From assembly GCA_035317605.1 (NCBI GenBank), contig DATHGT010000054.1, positions 1 to 30,964 of the forward strand: a DNA stretch of 30,964 nt. Reading direction: 5' to 3'. Positions 1 through 10,433 of the stretch are shown piece by piece. The translations under genes and the position numbers were made by a program. This DNA comes from DATHGT01 sp035317605 (GTDB lineage: Bacteria; Methylomirabilota; Methylomirabilia; Rokubacteriales; CSP1-6). Every line of letters begins with the position of its first letter. The stretch's first letter is position 1. The notes under the pieces are model-generated. The model saw only the letters and a program-made list of their open reading frames with translations. It was not told where the DNA came from and ran no database searches.

Positions 1-1633
<1,633 letters not shown>

Positions 1634-1637
<4 letters not shown>

Positions 1638-3643
1638 GGCGTGAGCCAGAAGATCTGGGCGGGGGCCACGGCGGGGTCGAGGTCGACGTAGCCGCCCGGC
1701 CCTCGCCACTCGTAGGTGGCGCCGCTCAGCAGCTCGCGCATGCGGTACGGCGTCTCCGCCGAGAAGCCCAGCTCCTGGATGGGCACCTCGACCATCGAGG
1801 CGTGGCGCGCGAACGGGTCGAGGTTGACGGCGACGAGAATCACGTCGTCGCGCTCCGGCGTCATCTTGCCGTACCAGAGGACGTTCGCCTCGTCGGATTC
1901 GTAGAAGCGCAGGTTGGTGGAGAGCTGCAGCGCCCCGTGCTCGCGACGGATCCGGTTGAGGCGGGTGATCAGCGCGGTGAGGTTGCCGGGAGCGTCCCAG
2001 TCGCGCGCCTTGATCTCGTACTTCTCGGAGGACAGGTATTCCTCGGAGCCCTCGGCGAACGGCGTGTTCTCACCCAGCTCGTAGCCGCTGTAGATGCCGT
2101 AGAGCGACGAGAGCGTGGCCGCGAGCACGAGCCGCATGCGGAAGGCCGGCGGCCCTCCCCGCTGCAGGGTCTCGTGCAGGATGTCCGGCGTGTTCGGCCA
2201 GAGGTTGCCGCGGAAGTAGTCGGCCACGGGCGGCCGCGTGATCTCCTCGAAGTACTCCCGCAGCTCGCGCTTGTCGTTGCGCCACGTGAAGTACGTGTAG
2301 GACTGGGTGAAGCCGGACTTGGCCAGGACCTTCATCATCTTGGGACGCGTGAAGGCCTCGGCCAGGAAGACGGCCTCGGGGTGCCGCGCCTGGACGGCGC
2401 GGATCAGCCACTCCCAGAACTTCACGGGCTTGGTGTGCGGGTTGTCGACCCGGAACGTCTTCACCCCGTGGCCGATCCAGAACTCGACGGTCCGCCGCAT
2501 CTCCTCCCACAGCGGCGTCGGATCGTCCCCCTGGAAGTTCAGCGGATACACGTCCTGGTATTTCTTGGGCGGGTTCTCCGCGTACTTGATGGTGCCGTCG
2601 GGCCGGTGGAAGAACCACTCGGGATGCTCGCGCACCCACGGGTGATCCGGCGAGGCCTGGATGGCGAAGTCGAGCGCGACCTCGAGGCCGAGCTCGCCGG
2701 CCCGCGCCACCAAGCGGTCGAAGTCCTCGAGGGTGCCGAGATCGGGATGGACGGCGGTGTGGCCGCCCTCGGGTCCCCCGATGGCCCACGGGCTGCCCGG
2801 ATCGTCGGGGCCGCCGGTGAGCGCGTTGTTGCGCCCCTTGCGGAAGGCGCGACCGATGGGATGGATGGGCGGCAGATAGACGACGTCGAACCCCATGGCG
2901 GCCGCGCGCTCGAGCTGGCGCTCGGCGTCCTTGAAGGTGCCGTGCCGGCCGCCCTCGCCGGTGGAGCGCGGAAAGAACTCGTACCAGGCGGCGAAGCGGG
3001 CGCGCACGCGGTCGGCCACGATCTCGAACGTGCGATCGCACCAGGTCGCCTCGCCGCGGTCCAGATAGGCGTCCATGAGCGTGCCCAGCGCGTCGTCCGC
3101 GGCGGCGCTCACCGCGTCCTCGCCGTCGCCGTCGCGCAGGCGCGCGGCGAACCCGCGCAGGCGCGCGGCATCGTCGTGGCCGCCGCGCCCGCGCGAGGCT
3201 CGCGCCGCGGCGTCCTCGACGAGGACCGCGCCTTCCCGCAGCTCGCTCGTCACGTCCTGGCCGGCGGCCACCCGCTTGTCGAGATCGACGCGCCAGGAGC
3301 GGAAGGGATCGGCCAGGGCCTCGATGGTGAACTCGTAGCGCGCGTTGCCGTCGAGGGGAACGCGGCCCGCCCAGCGATCGTTGTCGACGAACCGCATCGG
3401 GCTCTCCCGCCATTCTCGCGCTCCGTCCTCGCGGTAGCGGACGAACGCGACCAGGACGTCGTGTCCCTCCTTGAAGATGTCGGCCGACACCTCCACCGTC
3501 GCGCCCCGTTCGCGCTTGACCGGATACCGCCCGCCATCGACGGTCGGCGCCACGTTCTCGATCACCACCGTCCGCCGCATCTCGGCCGCGGCGGGCGGCG
3601 CTCCCACCGCTCGTCCCGTTCGCCTCGTGTTCTTCGGGGTCAT
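1634..3643 (-). CDS. glgE: Alpha-1,4-glucan:maltose-1-phosphate maltosyltransferase GlgE
   Basis: GH13_3 enzyme that transfers maltosyl units from maltose-1-phosphate to the non-reducing ends of alpha-1,4-glucan. The protein is about 669 residues, the usual GlgE length. It has an N-terminal beta domain (VIENVAPTVDGGRYPVKRE), then WYEFFPRSTG and VYLPPIHPIGRAFRKGRNN. Asp400 in TFRVDNPHTKP is the nucleophile and Glu429 in FLAEAFTRPKMM the general acid, close to the positions known in actinobacterial GlgE (about 394 and 423). I chose the ATG at 3643 because it makes an ATGA overlap with the upstream stop and has a GGTGGAG 8 bases away; an in-frame ATG lies 6 bases upstream at 3649. It sits directly before treS, the classical GlgE partner. 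No maltokinase gene is visible, so the kinase must be elsewhere or fused to TreS. Confidence 0.95.
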
Positions 3644-4914
3644 CTCCATCGCTCCACCAGGTACGGCTTCTGCCGCTCGAAGGCCGCGCCGACCGCCTCG
3701 ATCCGGGCCTCCGTCTCCGCGGCGCCGCGATCGCGGGTGGCCACGATGAAGGCCGCGGTGCGCCCGAGATAGAGGGGGACCAGCGAGCGCAGCAGGTGCT
3801 CGCGGTGCACGACCCCATAGTGGTGACCGAGCGCGAAGTCGTAGACCACGCGGGCCCACAGGTCGTCGGGGAACCGAAAGCGGGCGGCCTCGACCCCGTT
3901 GAGGGCGAGCACGTCGCCCAGGGTCTCGGCGGTCATGATGTGCTCCCAGATCGTGGTGAGATCCCGCAGGCCGAGACGGAAGGCCTCGATCATCCACTCC
4001 ACGTCGACGTCGACGGGCTCGGTCAGGGACGGCGGCAGCTCGCCGTATCCCGGCACCGGCTCGCTCCCGCGCGTCTCGAGCCAGAGGTCCCCGTGGCGAT
4101 CCATCACCGTGAACACCGCGCCGAGGCTCTGCGCCACCATGGTGGGCAGGTCGCGGCTGCGGGTGGCCGACTGGACGCGATAGGCCCCCAGCGGCACTTC
4201 CCAGACCGAGAAGCCGTCGGCGATCGCCGTCCCCACGATCCACACGTCGGTGATGTCGCGCCCCGTCCAGTTCCAGCGCGGATGCACGAGCAGGTGCTCG
4301 ACGAGCCGGGCCGACAGCGCCTGCTGGCCCCCGAGCGGCTGGTGGAGCCGCCGGCTGTACAGCGCGCGCAGGAGCGGGCTCAGGAGGAGCCGGGTGATGG
4401 TGCCGTCGTAGCGGTGACGCACGTAGGCGGCGGCCACCCAGTCCGCCCCGTCCTCCCGGATGGGACGGGACAGGCGTTGAGGCCACTCATCGGTGATCGT
4501 GGTCGCGTCGGCCTCGAGCAGCACGAGCACGCGGGCCGGGAGCCGCCGGGCGATGGCGAGGATGGTGCGCAGGGCCTCCCCGCGGCCGGGCACGCCGTGG
4601 AACGGGACCTCGGCCCGCTCGCCGAGCGGCGCCTCCGAGTGGGCGAGCACGGCGGGCACGCCGGCCTGGGCCAGCAGCTGCGGGGTGCCGTCCGAGGAGC
4701 CGGCGTCGGCGTTGACGAGGGCGGTCGACAGCCCGCGGAAATGCTTGTCCGCGGCCACCCGCACGGCCTCGGCCACCAGCGGGACCGTGGCCGCGTTGTT
4801 GTAGCTCGGCACGCCGATGGCGATCTCGCACGGGCCGATCCGCTCGATCTGGGCCCGCACGTCCTCGGACAGGCGATCGATCGTGGTCTCGGGTCCTCGG
4901 CGCGCGTCGCTCAT
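3640..4914 (-). CDS. GT81-like glycosyltransferase (glucosylglycerate or glucosyl-3-phosphoglycerate synthase type)
   Basis: GT-A fold glycosyltransferase of 424 residues. Visible features are GVPSYNN near residue 34, the DxSxxDGT-type nucleotide-binding motif NADAGSSDGT (68-77), VPGRGEALRTIL (about 108-119), an acidic EAD (134-136) at the usual DxD metal site, and TRLLLSPLLRALYSRRLHQPLGGQQALSAR (about 174-203). The last stretch resembles the acceptor-side motif of GpgS-type enzymes, which read roughly 'PLGGEYAGRR' there. That family uses a nucleotide glucose or mannose and (phospho)glycerate to make compatible solutes. Substrate here is inference. The gene lies between treT and glgE in the glucan/trehalose operon, 22 bases after the TreT stop, and overlaps glgE by ATGA. 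ATG 4914 is the only plausible start because no in-frame start lies between it and the treT stop, although its Shine-Dalgarno is weak. It could act on another acceptor. Confidence 0.75.
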   Translation of the reverse strand: MSDARRGPETTIDRLSEDVRAQIERIGPCEIAIGVPSYNNAATVPLVAEAVRVAADKHFRGLSTALVNADAGSSDGTPQLLAQAGVPAVLAHSEAPLGERAEVPFHGVPGRGEALRTILAIARRLPARVLVLLEADATTITDEWPQRLSRPIREDGADWVAAAYVRHRYDGTITRLLLSPLLRALYSRRLHQPLGGQQALSARLVEHLLVHPRWNWTGRDITDVWIVGTAIADGFSVWEVPLGAYRVQSATRSRDLPTMVAQSLGAVFTVMDRHGDLWLETRGSEPVPGYGELPPSLTEPVDVDVEWMIEAFRLGLRDLTTIWEHIMTAETLGDVLALNGVEAARFRFPDDLWARVVYDFALGHHYGVVHREHLLRSLVPLYLGRTAAFIVATRDRGAAETEARIEAVGAAFERQKPYLVERWR

Positions 4915-4936
4915 GAATCGGCGAGGGGCCGGCTCC

Positions 4937-6130
4937 TCATCCCGTGAGGTGAATGAGCATCGCCAGATACTCGGTGAGGTGCCGCGTGGTGAGAAACGTC
5001 CGGCGCACGTGCTCGCGGCCGGCCGCGCCCATGCGCGCGATCAGCTCCGGGTTGTTGAGGAGATGGCGGATGCGGAAGGCCGCGCCCTCGATGGAGTGGA
5101 CGGTGTAGCCGGTCACGTCGTAGGTGATCTGCTGGGGCAGCCCCCCCGCGAAGCCCGCGATCACCGGCTTGCCCTTCCACATGGCCTCGGCCGCTCCGAG
5201 ACCGAAGCCTTCGCGGATGGACTTCTGGAGCACGATGGTGGCCGCGCGCTGGAGCGCGTTGATCTGCAGGTGCGCGTCGGGCGGCAGCTCCAGCACCACG
5301 ATGTCGGGGTCCTGCCGCGCCGCCTCGCGGAGATCGGCCAGCACGTCGAGGCTCTCGCGGTCGTCGCCCGCGCTGCCCGCGAGCACGAGCCGCACCGGAT
5401 GACTCTTCTTCACGAGCCGGTACGCGTTGACCACCCCGAGCGGATCGCGGTCGCGCGTGAACGGACCGATCTGCACGAGCAGGGGGCGGCCGGGCGGGAC
5501 GCCGAGCGTGCCCAGGATGCTCGCGATCTCCCGCGACGAGAGCTCCCGGTTCTTGTCCGACAGAGGATCGATCGAGGGATGGATGACGTAGAGCGGAATG
5601 CCCAGGCGATGCGCGAAGCGGGGCAGCGAGAACACGGCGCCGTCGTACTGCCGGGCGATCGGACGAAAGAACGACCACGCCCGCCGCTGGGCGCGCGAGC
5701 AGTCGAAGTGGCAGCGCCACACCCAGTGCCCCTCGCCAGGCCGCTCGACCACGAGCGAGGCCGGCTGCACGTCGTGGACGAGCACGAGGTCGGCGGCCAG
5801 GTGAAGCTTCTTGGCGTTGACCCGGTTCATCTCGACGTAGTGATCGAGGGCCTCGTCGGTGAGCAGCCGCTCCGTGCCCTCGAGCGCCTGCTGGAGCGCG
5901 CGGCCGGTGGCGTAGAACCCGGGATCGCCCCCGGTGATCTCCCAGCCCGCGTCGAGCCCGAGATCGGTGAGGATCGGCACGATGGTCCTCAGCATCTCGG
6001 CGGCGCCGCCGCCGAAGCGTCCGCCGCTCACGTGCAGGAAGCGCCGGCCCTGCACCCGCTCGGCCAGCTTCAGGATGATGTCGACGGTGCCGGGGGGGGC
6101 GACCGCTCGATAGTCGTCGATCTTGATCAC
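4937..6130 (-). CDS. treT: TreT-like trehalose synthase (GT4 glycosyltransferase)
   Basis: Retaining GT4 glycosyltransferase of about 397 residues. TreT joins NDP-glucose and glucose to give trehalose in one step. Visible features are FLHVSGGRFGGGAAEMLRT (31-49), which matches the glycine-rich acceptor-domain motif of TreT, VLVHDVQP (about 116-123), and the GT4 E(x7)E donor motif with Glu307 and Glu315 in SIREGFGLGAAEAMWKGKPV. The start is GTG at 6130: it makes a GTGA overlap with the upstream stop, has a GGAG 5 bases upstream, and gives the usual family length. With glgC in the same operon, ADP-glucose is the likely donor, but donor choice cannot be read from sequence alone. Its trehalose would feed TreS and GlgE downstream. 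A trehalose-phosphorylase-like activity is the main alternative in this family. Confidence 0.82.
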   Translation of the reverse strand: MIKIDDYRAVAPPGTVDIILKLAERVQGRRFLHVSGGRFGGGAAEMLRTIVPILTDLGLDAGWEITGGDPGFYATGRALQQALEGTERLLTDEALDHYVEMNRVNAKKLHLAADLVLVHDVQPASLVVERPGEGHWVWRCHFDCSRAQRRAWSFFRPIARQYDGAVFSLPRFAHRLGIPLYVIHPSIDPLSDKNRELSSREIASILGTLGVPPGRPLLVQIGPFTRDRDPLGVVNAYRLVKKSHPVRLVLAGSAGDDRESLDVLADLREAARQDPDIVVLELPPDAHLQINALQRAATIVLQKSIREGFGLGAAEAMWKGKPVIAGFAGGLPQQITYDVTGYTVHSIEGAAFRIRHLLNNPELIARMGAAGREHVRRTFLTTRHLTEYLAMLIHLTG

Positions 6131-6810
6131 GGCTTCTCCAGCTCTTCGTCCACCAGGCTCAGGATGCGGGCCCGCACGCGCTCGAGGTTCGTCATGTAGG
6201 TGTCGATGCGCCCGATGCGCTCGGCCAGCTCGGCCATGCCGAGCGAGTCCCGGAGCCACTCGCCGAAGTCGCCGGTGGCGCGCCCGAGCCGGGCGCGGGC
6301 CTCGACCATGTGGAAGTAGATCGCGCTCGCCTCGACCGCGGCCAGCCCGGCCCGGAACTCGGCCAGCGTGCGCGCGGTGACGCCCAGCGGCACCTGGATG
6401 ACGTGCGACTGCTGGAAGTGGAAGGTCTCGCCGAACTCCACGCGGGGCACCGTGCCGAGCCTGGCCAGGTGATCGTGGATGATGGTGACCAGCTCCTCCC
6501 GCAGGTCCTCGACCTGCCGCCACTCGAACGGGTCGACGAGGGCCAGCCGCTCGGCGAGGACCTGGTCGCGCACGTCCACGGCCACCCAGCGGGCGAAGTC
6601 GTTGCCGTAGGCGATGCCCGCCGGGCGCTGGCGCAGAAAATAACCATGGGTGTGATAGAAGATCGAGTCGGCCGGCACCTCCTCCAGGCGATCCATCAGC
6701 TCCCGCTCGTCGTCGGCGGTCCGGTCGAGCACGCGGCGCAGCTCCACGCAGCCGAAGAAGGCGAACGGCTCCCTGGCGATGCGGGCGCGGGGATCGCCGG
6801 GCGCGGTCAT
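6127..6810 (-). CDS. DUF5752-type protein of unknown function
   Basis: A 227-residue soluble protein, with no signal peptide or membrane segment. It contains FAFFGCVELRRVLD near the N-terminus, SIFYHTHGYFLRQRPAGIAYGNDFARWV, FHFQQSHVIQVPLGVTA and SAIYFHMVEARAR. The conserved-looking His and aromatic residues recur in regularly spaced pairs (YHTH, FHFQQSH, YFHMVEAR), which suggests a ligand or metal pocket; that is inference. From memory this matches the DUF5752 family, which tends to lie beside TreT-like enzymes. Here it overlaps both neighbours by 4 bases (ATGA at its start, GTGA at its end), so its product is probably made in step with TreT and the GH57 protein. It may be an accessory or regulatory subunit. 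No catalytic role should be assigned. Confidence 0.7.
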   Translation of the reverse strand: MTAPGDPRARIAREPFAFFGCVELRRVLDRTADDERELMDRLEEVPADSIFYHTHGYFLRQRPAGIAYGNDFARWVAVDVRDQVLAERLALVDPFEWRQVEDLREELVTIIHDHLARLGTVPRVEFGETFHFQQSHVIQVPLGVTARTLAEFRAGLAAVEASAIYFHMVEARARLGRATGDFGEWLRDSLGMAELAERIGRIDTYMTNLERVRARILSLVDEELEKP

Positions 6811-9188
6811 GCCCGCGCCTCCGGGGTCAGCGCGAAGCCGAGCGCGGCGGCGATCGGCTCCAGCGCGGCCTGCGCGTCGGGGCGGGCGCGCCACAGCGCG
6901 AAGAAGTCGTTCTGGGCGCTCCAGAGGCCGAACCGGATCCCCGCCCGCCGGGCATCCTCGATGAGCGCGCGCGCCGCCGCGATCCGCTCGGGCGACGCGT
7001 CGTCCCGGAGCGCCGAGAGCGTGCGGTGAACGGTCTCGCGCAGCGGGGCCCGCGCGAAGTCGAGGCCGAGCGCGCGCGCCTCGTCGATCAGCTCGAACAC
7101 GCGGGGCGGGATCGCGGCCGGCGTCCCGAGCGTGGCCAGCTCGGCGGCCACGCGTTTCTCCAGCACGTGCTGCGCGGTCAGCCGGAACACCTCGGGGAGC
7201 GGCGCGTCGACCTCGCGCAGGTAGTGAGCGAGGGCGCGGCTCTCCTCCCAGATCCGGTGATACGTCTCCTCGTGACGCAGCAGCACCGCGCGGACGACCT
7301 GGTCGAGGACGCGGCGCCGGTCTTCGAGGAAGAGGTCGCGCAGCGAGAAGGTCTCCCGCGGGAAGTACTCGTCGAGCCCGCGCACCATGTCGGCCATGCT
7401 GTGGCGCTCGTAGCGGCCCAGGAGATCGGCCTTCATGCGCGCGTACTCGACCTCGTCGTAGGCGCCGACGCCGCAGGAGACGTCGTGTCCGCCGAAATGC
7501 AGGAGCGCGTAGACCGCGTCGCCGATCTCGCCCGTCGGCTCGAACGTCACCCGCACGTGGCCGATGCGCGCCTGGGTGTCGGCGTAGGCCTCGCGCGCCT
7601 CGTCGAGCCGCTCCACGCGATACGCATACACGCGCGCGTCGTCCGCGGCCTCCTCGACGAGGCCGGTGATCGCGTAGTTCGCCACCAGCCGATTGGGGAC
7701 CACGACGGCCGGCAGCACGAGGCGGCGGTAGACCTCGGCGCCGTCCTTGAACGAAGACCCGTCGGCCGGCGCCTTCCCCAGCCGCCGGAGCAGCTCGGTC
7801 TCCGGGGCGCCGCCGCCGAGCTGGCGGAGGTAGCGCAGGGCGAGCGCCGCGTACTTGAGGTTCTGCACGGGCTCGAGGCCGGCGAGGTCGTCGAAGAACC
7901 AGCCGCACGAGGTGTACATGAGCATCCGCTGGCGCTGCATCTCCATCAGCCGGGCGACCTCGAGTCGCGCCTCGGCGTCGAGCGGCGTGCGCGCATGCCG
8001 CGAGAGCCAGGCGTCGACACGCTCGGGCGCGCGGTCGAGCACCACGTCGATGTCATCGTCGCGGGCCGCCCACGGGTCCTTGAGCAACGCGCCGCCGCGG
8101 GATTCGAAGAGGGCGTCGATCTCGTCGCGCAGCCAGTCGAGGGCTTCGCGCAGGGGCGCGCGCCAACGGTGAGAACGGCGACCGTCGATGCCGCACCCGC
8201 AGTCGGCACGCCAGCGCTCGACGCCGTGAGCGCAGCTCCACGAGGTGTTGTCGCGGATCTCGACCTCATGGGTGGGCGGGTGCGCGGCAAGGAACGCGCC
8301 GTAGTTGGTCAGCTCGGCCTCGCCGGTCGCCTCGATCTGGCCCACCGCGGCGGCCAGCGCCATCTCGCCGAACTTGTGGTGATGGCCGTAGGACTCGCCG
8401 TCGGTCGCGCAGTGGACGATCTGCGGCCAGTCACGCGCGTCCGAGAACCCGCCCATCAGCAATTCCACCAGCCGCTCGCCGCGCTCGAGCGCGTCGGCGA
8501 AGGCGATCGATCGCGAGATCGGCCCGTCGTAGAAGAACAGGGCGAGCTGCCGTCCACCGGAGCCGCGCCAGAGATAGGCGCGGCTGGGATCGATGCCGTC
8601 GCCCACGTCTTCCCACGCCTCCGCGCCGATCGGCCGAACTCGCCCCGCCTGGTGGGGCGCCAGCACCGTGAAGCGTACACCGGCCTCGGCGAGGACCTCG
8701 AGCGACTCTCCGTCGACGGCCGTCTCCGGCAGCCACATGCCCTCGGGGTCGCGGCCGAAGCGCTCGCGGAAGTCCTCGAGGCCCCAGCGCACCTGGGTGA
8801 CCTTGTCGCGCCGGCTGGCCAGCGGCAGGATCATGTGGTTGTAGACTTGGGCCAGCGCGTTGCCGTGGCCGCGCGCCCGCACGCTCGCGCGGTCGGCGTC
8901 CACGATGCGCTCGTGCACGGTCGGCGCGTGACGAGCCAGCCACGCCATCAGCGTGGGGCCGACGTTGAACGAGATCTTCTCGAAGTTGTCCACGATGTCG
9001 ACGATGCGGTTGTCGTCGTCGACCCGGCGGGCCGCGGTGTTGGGGGCATAGCACTCCGCGGTCACCCGCTCGTTCCAGTCGTGATACGGCGCCGCGCTGT
9101 CCTGGATCTCCACGGCCTCGAGCCATGGGTTCTCGCGCGGAGGCTGGTAGAAGTGCCCGTGGATGACGATCGCGCCGCGGGAGGGCAT
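6807..9188 (-). CDS. GH57 glycoside hydrolase with DUF3536 C-terminal region
   Basis: Large cytoplasmic alpha-glucan-active protein of 793 residues. The N-terminal GH57 domain shows HGHFYQPPRENPW (10-22), the nucleophile motif GMWLPETAVD with Glu155, and HCATDGESYGHHHKFGE with Asp263 as the probable general acid. The region from about residue 300 to the end (including MYTSCGWFFDDLAGLEPVQNLKYA and FGGHDVSCGVGAY) corresponds to the DUF3536 part found in long GH57 proteins. Substrate specificity of this subgroup is not established as far as I know; amylase, 4-alpha-glucanotransferase or branching activity are possible. It overlaps glgC by one base (TGATG) and the DUF5752 gene by four. The position between glgC and treT suggests a role in trimming or remodelling stored glucan. 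Confidence 0.88.
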   Translation of the reverse strand: MPSRGAIVIHGHFYQPPRENPWLEAVEIQDSAAPYHDWNERVTAECYAPNTAARRVDDDNRIVDIVDNFEKISFNVGPTLMAWLARHAPTVHERIVDADRASVRARGHGNALAQVYNHMILPLASRRDKVTQVRWGLEDFRERFGRDPEGMWLPETAVDGESLEVLAEAGVRFTVLAPHQAGRVRPIGAEAWEDVGDGIDPSRAYLWRGSGGRQLALFFYDGPISRSIAFADALERGERLVELLMGGFSDARDWPQIVHCATDGESYGHHHKFGEMALAAAVGQIEATGEAELTNYGAFLAAHPPTHEVEIRDNTSWSCAHGVERWRADCGCGIDGRRSHRWRAPLREALDWLRDEIDALFESRGGALLKDPWAARDDDIDVVLDRAPERVDAWLSRHARTPLDAEARLEVARLMEMQRQRMLMYTSCGWFFDDLAGLEPVQNLKYAALALRYLRQLGGGAPETELLRRLGKAPADGSSFKDGAEVYRRLVLPAVVVPNRLVANYAITGLVEEAADDARVYAYRVERLDEAREAYADTQARIGHVRVTFEPTGEIGDAVYALLHFGGHDVSCGVGAYDEVEYARMKADLLGRYERHSMADMVRGLDEYFPRETFSLRDLFLEDRRRVLDQVVRAVLLRHEETYHRIWEESRALAHYLREVDAPLPEVFRLTAQHVLEKRVAAELATLGTPAAIPPRVFELIDEARALGLDFARAPLRETVHRTLSALRDDASPERIAAARALIEDARRAGIRFGLWSAQNDFFALWRARPDAQAALEPIAAALGFALTPEARA

Positions 9189-10429
9189 CAGAGATCGTCC
9201 AGGTTGCGCAGGAAGTCCCGCCGCCCTCCACGCGGGACGACCACGAGGCCGGACGGGTCGACGTGGAAGCGGCGCCGATCGGCCGCCGTGTCGAGTCCGA
9301 TCTCGGTGTCGGCCGGGATGATATTGAAGCGATCGACGATGGCCCGCCGGAGCCGGGCGCCCTTTCCCACGGTGGTGTGATCCATGATGATCGAGTCCTC
9401 GATCACCGCGCCCTCGTTGACCCACACGCTGCAGCCGAGGATCGAGTTGCGGATGGTCGCGCGCTTGATCAGCGACGCCTCGCCGATCTGGGCGTTGTCG
9501 ACGTCGCTGCCGATGAAGCGTGCGGCCGGCCCCGGATGCTGGCCCACGCGGATCGGCCAGTAGCGGTTGTCGAGGTCGAAGCGGGGCGACTCGCCGAGGA
9601 GATCCATGTGGGCGTCCCAGTACGCGCCGATGGTCCCCACGTCGCGCCAGTACGCCGACTCCTCGTAGGGCTTGACGCCCGGGACGTCGTTGAGCTGGAA
9701 GTCGTAGCCGTACACGCGGCCGGAGGGCACCATCTCGGGAATGATCGACCGGCCGAAGTCGTGGTCGGTGCTGCGACGGGCGTCGGCCAGCAGCGCGTCG
9801 ACGAGGGGCTGCCGCGAGAACAGATAGTTGCCCATCGAGACCAGCGCGCGCCGGGGATCGCCGGGCATCGGCATCGGCCGCTCGGGCTTTTCCTGAAAGT
9901 CGGTGACCCGCGAGGCCCCGTCGACCGCGAGCACGCCGAACTGCGACGCCTCGGCCAGCGGCACCGGACGCGCGGCGATCGTCACGTCGGCTTCCCTGTC
10001 GCGGTGGAAGGCGATCATCTGGGTGACGTCCATGCGGTAGATGTGATCGGAGCCGAAGACCGCGATGTAGTCGGGGTTGAAGTCGTCGATCAGGTTGAGG
10101 TTCTGGAGCACCGCGTCGGCCGTGCCCTTGTACCACGCCGAGCTCACCCGCATCTGGGGCGGCACCACGGTGACGAAGTAATCGGTGATGAGACCGGTGG
10201 TGCGCCACGTCGAGCGCAGGTGCTCGATCAGCGACTGCGACTTATACTGCACCAGCACGTAGATCGAGTACACCTCGGAGTTCAGGAAATTCGAGAGCAC
10301 GAAGTCGACGATGCGATGGCGCCCGCCGAAGGGCACGGCGGGCTTGGAGCGCTCGCGGGTGAGCGGATGGAGGCGCTCGCCCTTGCCCCCGGCCATGATC
10401 ATGGACAGCACACGGGCGCGTCTGGGCAT
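9188..10429 (-). CDS. glgC: Glucose-1-phosphate adenylyltransferase (GlgC)
   Basis: Makes ADP-glucose from glucose-1-phosphate and ATP. The protein is 413 residues, the usual length. The nucleotide-binding motif IMAGGKGERLHPLT lies at residues 11-24, followed by KPAVPFGGRHRIVDF, the catalytic-site WYKGTADAVLQN, GSDHIYRMD and FQEKPERP. The C-terminal left-handed beta-helix is seen as hexapeptide-like repeats (IGEASLIKRATIRNSILGCSV and following). The ATG at 10429 lies four bases after the TAG of the branching enzyme. No GlgA (ADP-glucose-dependent glycogen synthase) is visible in the operon, so the product may go mainly to the TreT-like and GT81-like enzymes. Allosteric ligands cannot be predicted from what is visible. 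Confidence 0.95.
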   Translation of the reverse strand: MPRRARVLSMIMAGGKGERLHPLTRERSKPAVPFGGRHRIVDFVLSNFLNSEVYSIYVLVQYKSQSLIEHLRSTWRTTGLITDYFVTVVPPQMRVSSAWYKGTADAVLQNLNLIDDFNPDYIAVFGSDHIYRMDVTQMIAFHRDREADVTIAARPVPLAEASQFGVLAVDGASRVTDFQEKPERPMPMPGDPRRALVSMGNYLFSRQPLVDALLADARRSTDHDFGRSIIPEMVPSGRVYGYDFQLNDVPGVKPYEESAYWRDVGTIGAYWDAHMDLLGESPRFDLDNRYWPIRVGQHPGPAARFIGSDVDNAQIGEASLIKRATIRNSILGCSVWVNEGAVIEDSIIMDHTTVGKGARLRRAIVDRFNIIPADTEIGLDTAADRRRFHVDPSGLVVVPRGGRRDFLRNLDDL

Positions 10430-10433
10430 GGGA

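Noticed and set aside
1802..3772. 656-codon open frame on the plus strand opposite glgE
   Set aside because: Same GC-driven antisense effect; glgE on the other strand has all catalytic residues.
7026..9380. 784-codon open frame on the plus strand
   Set aside because: It is antisense to the GH57-DUF3536 gene and shows no recognisable domain.
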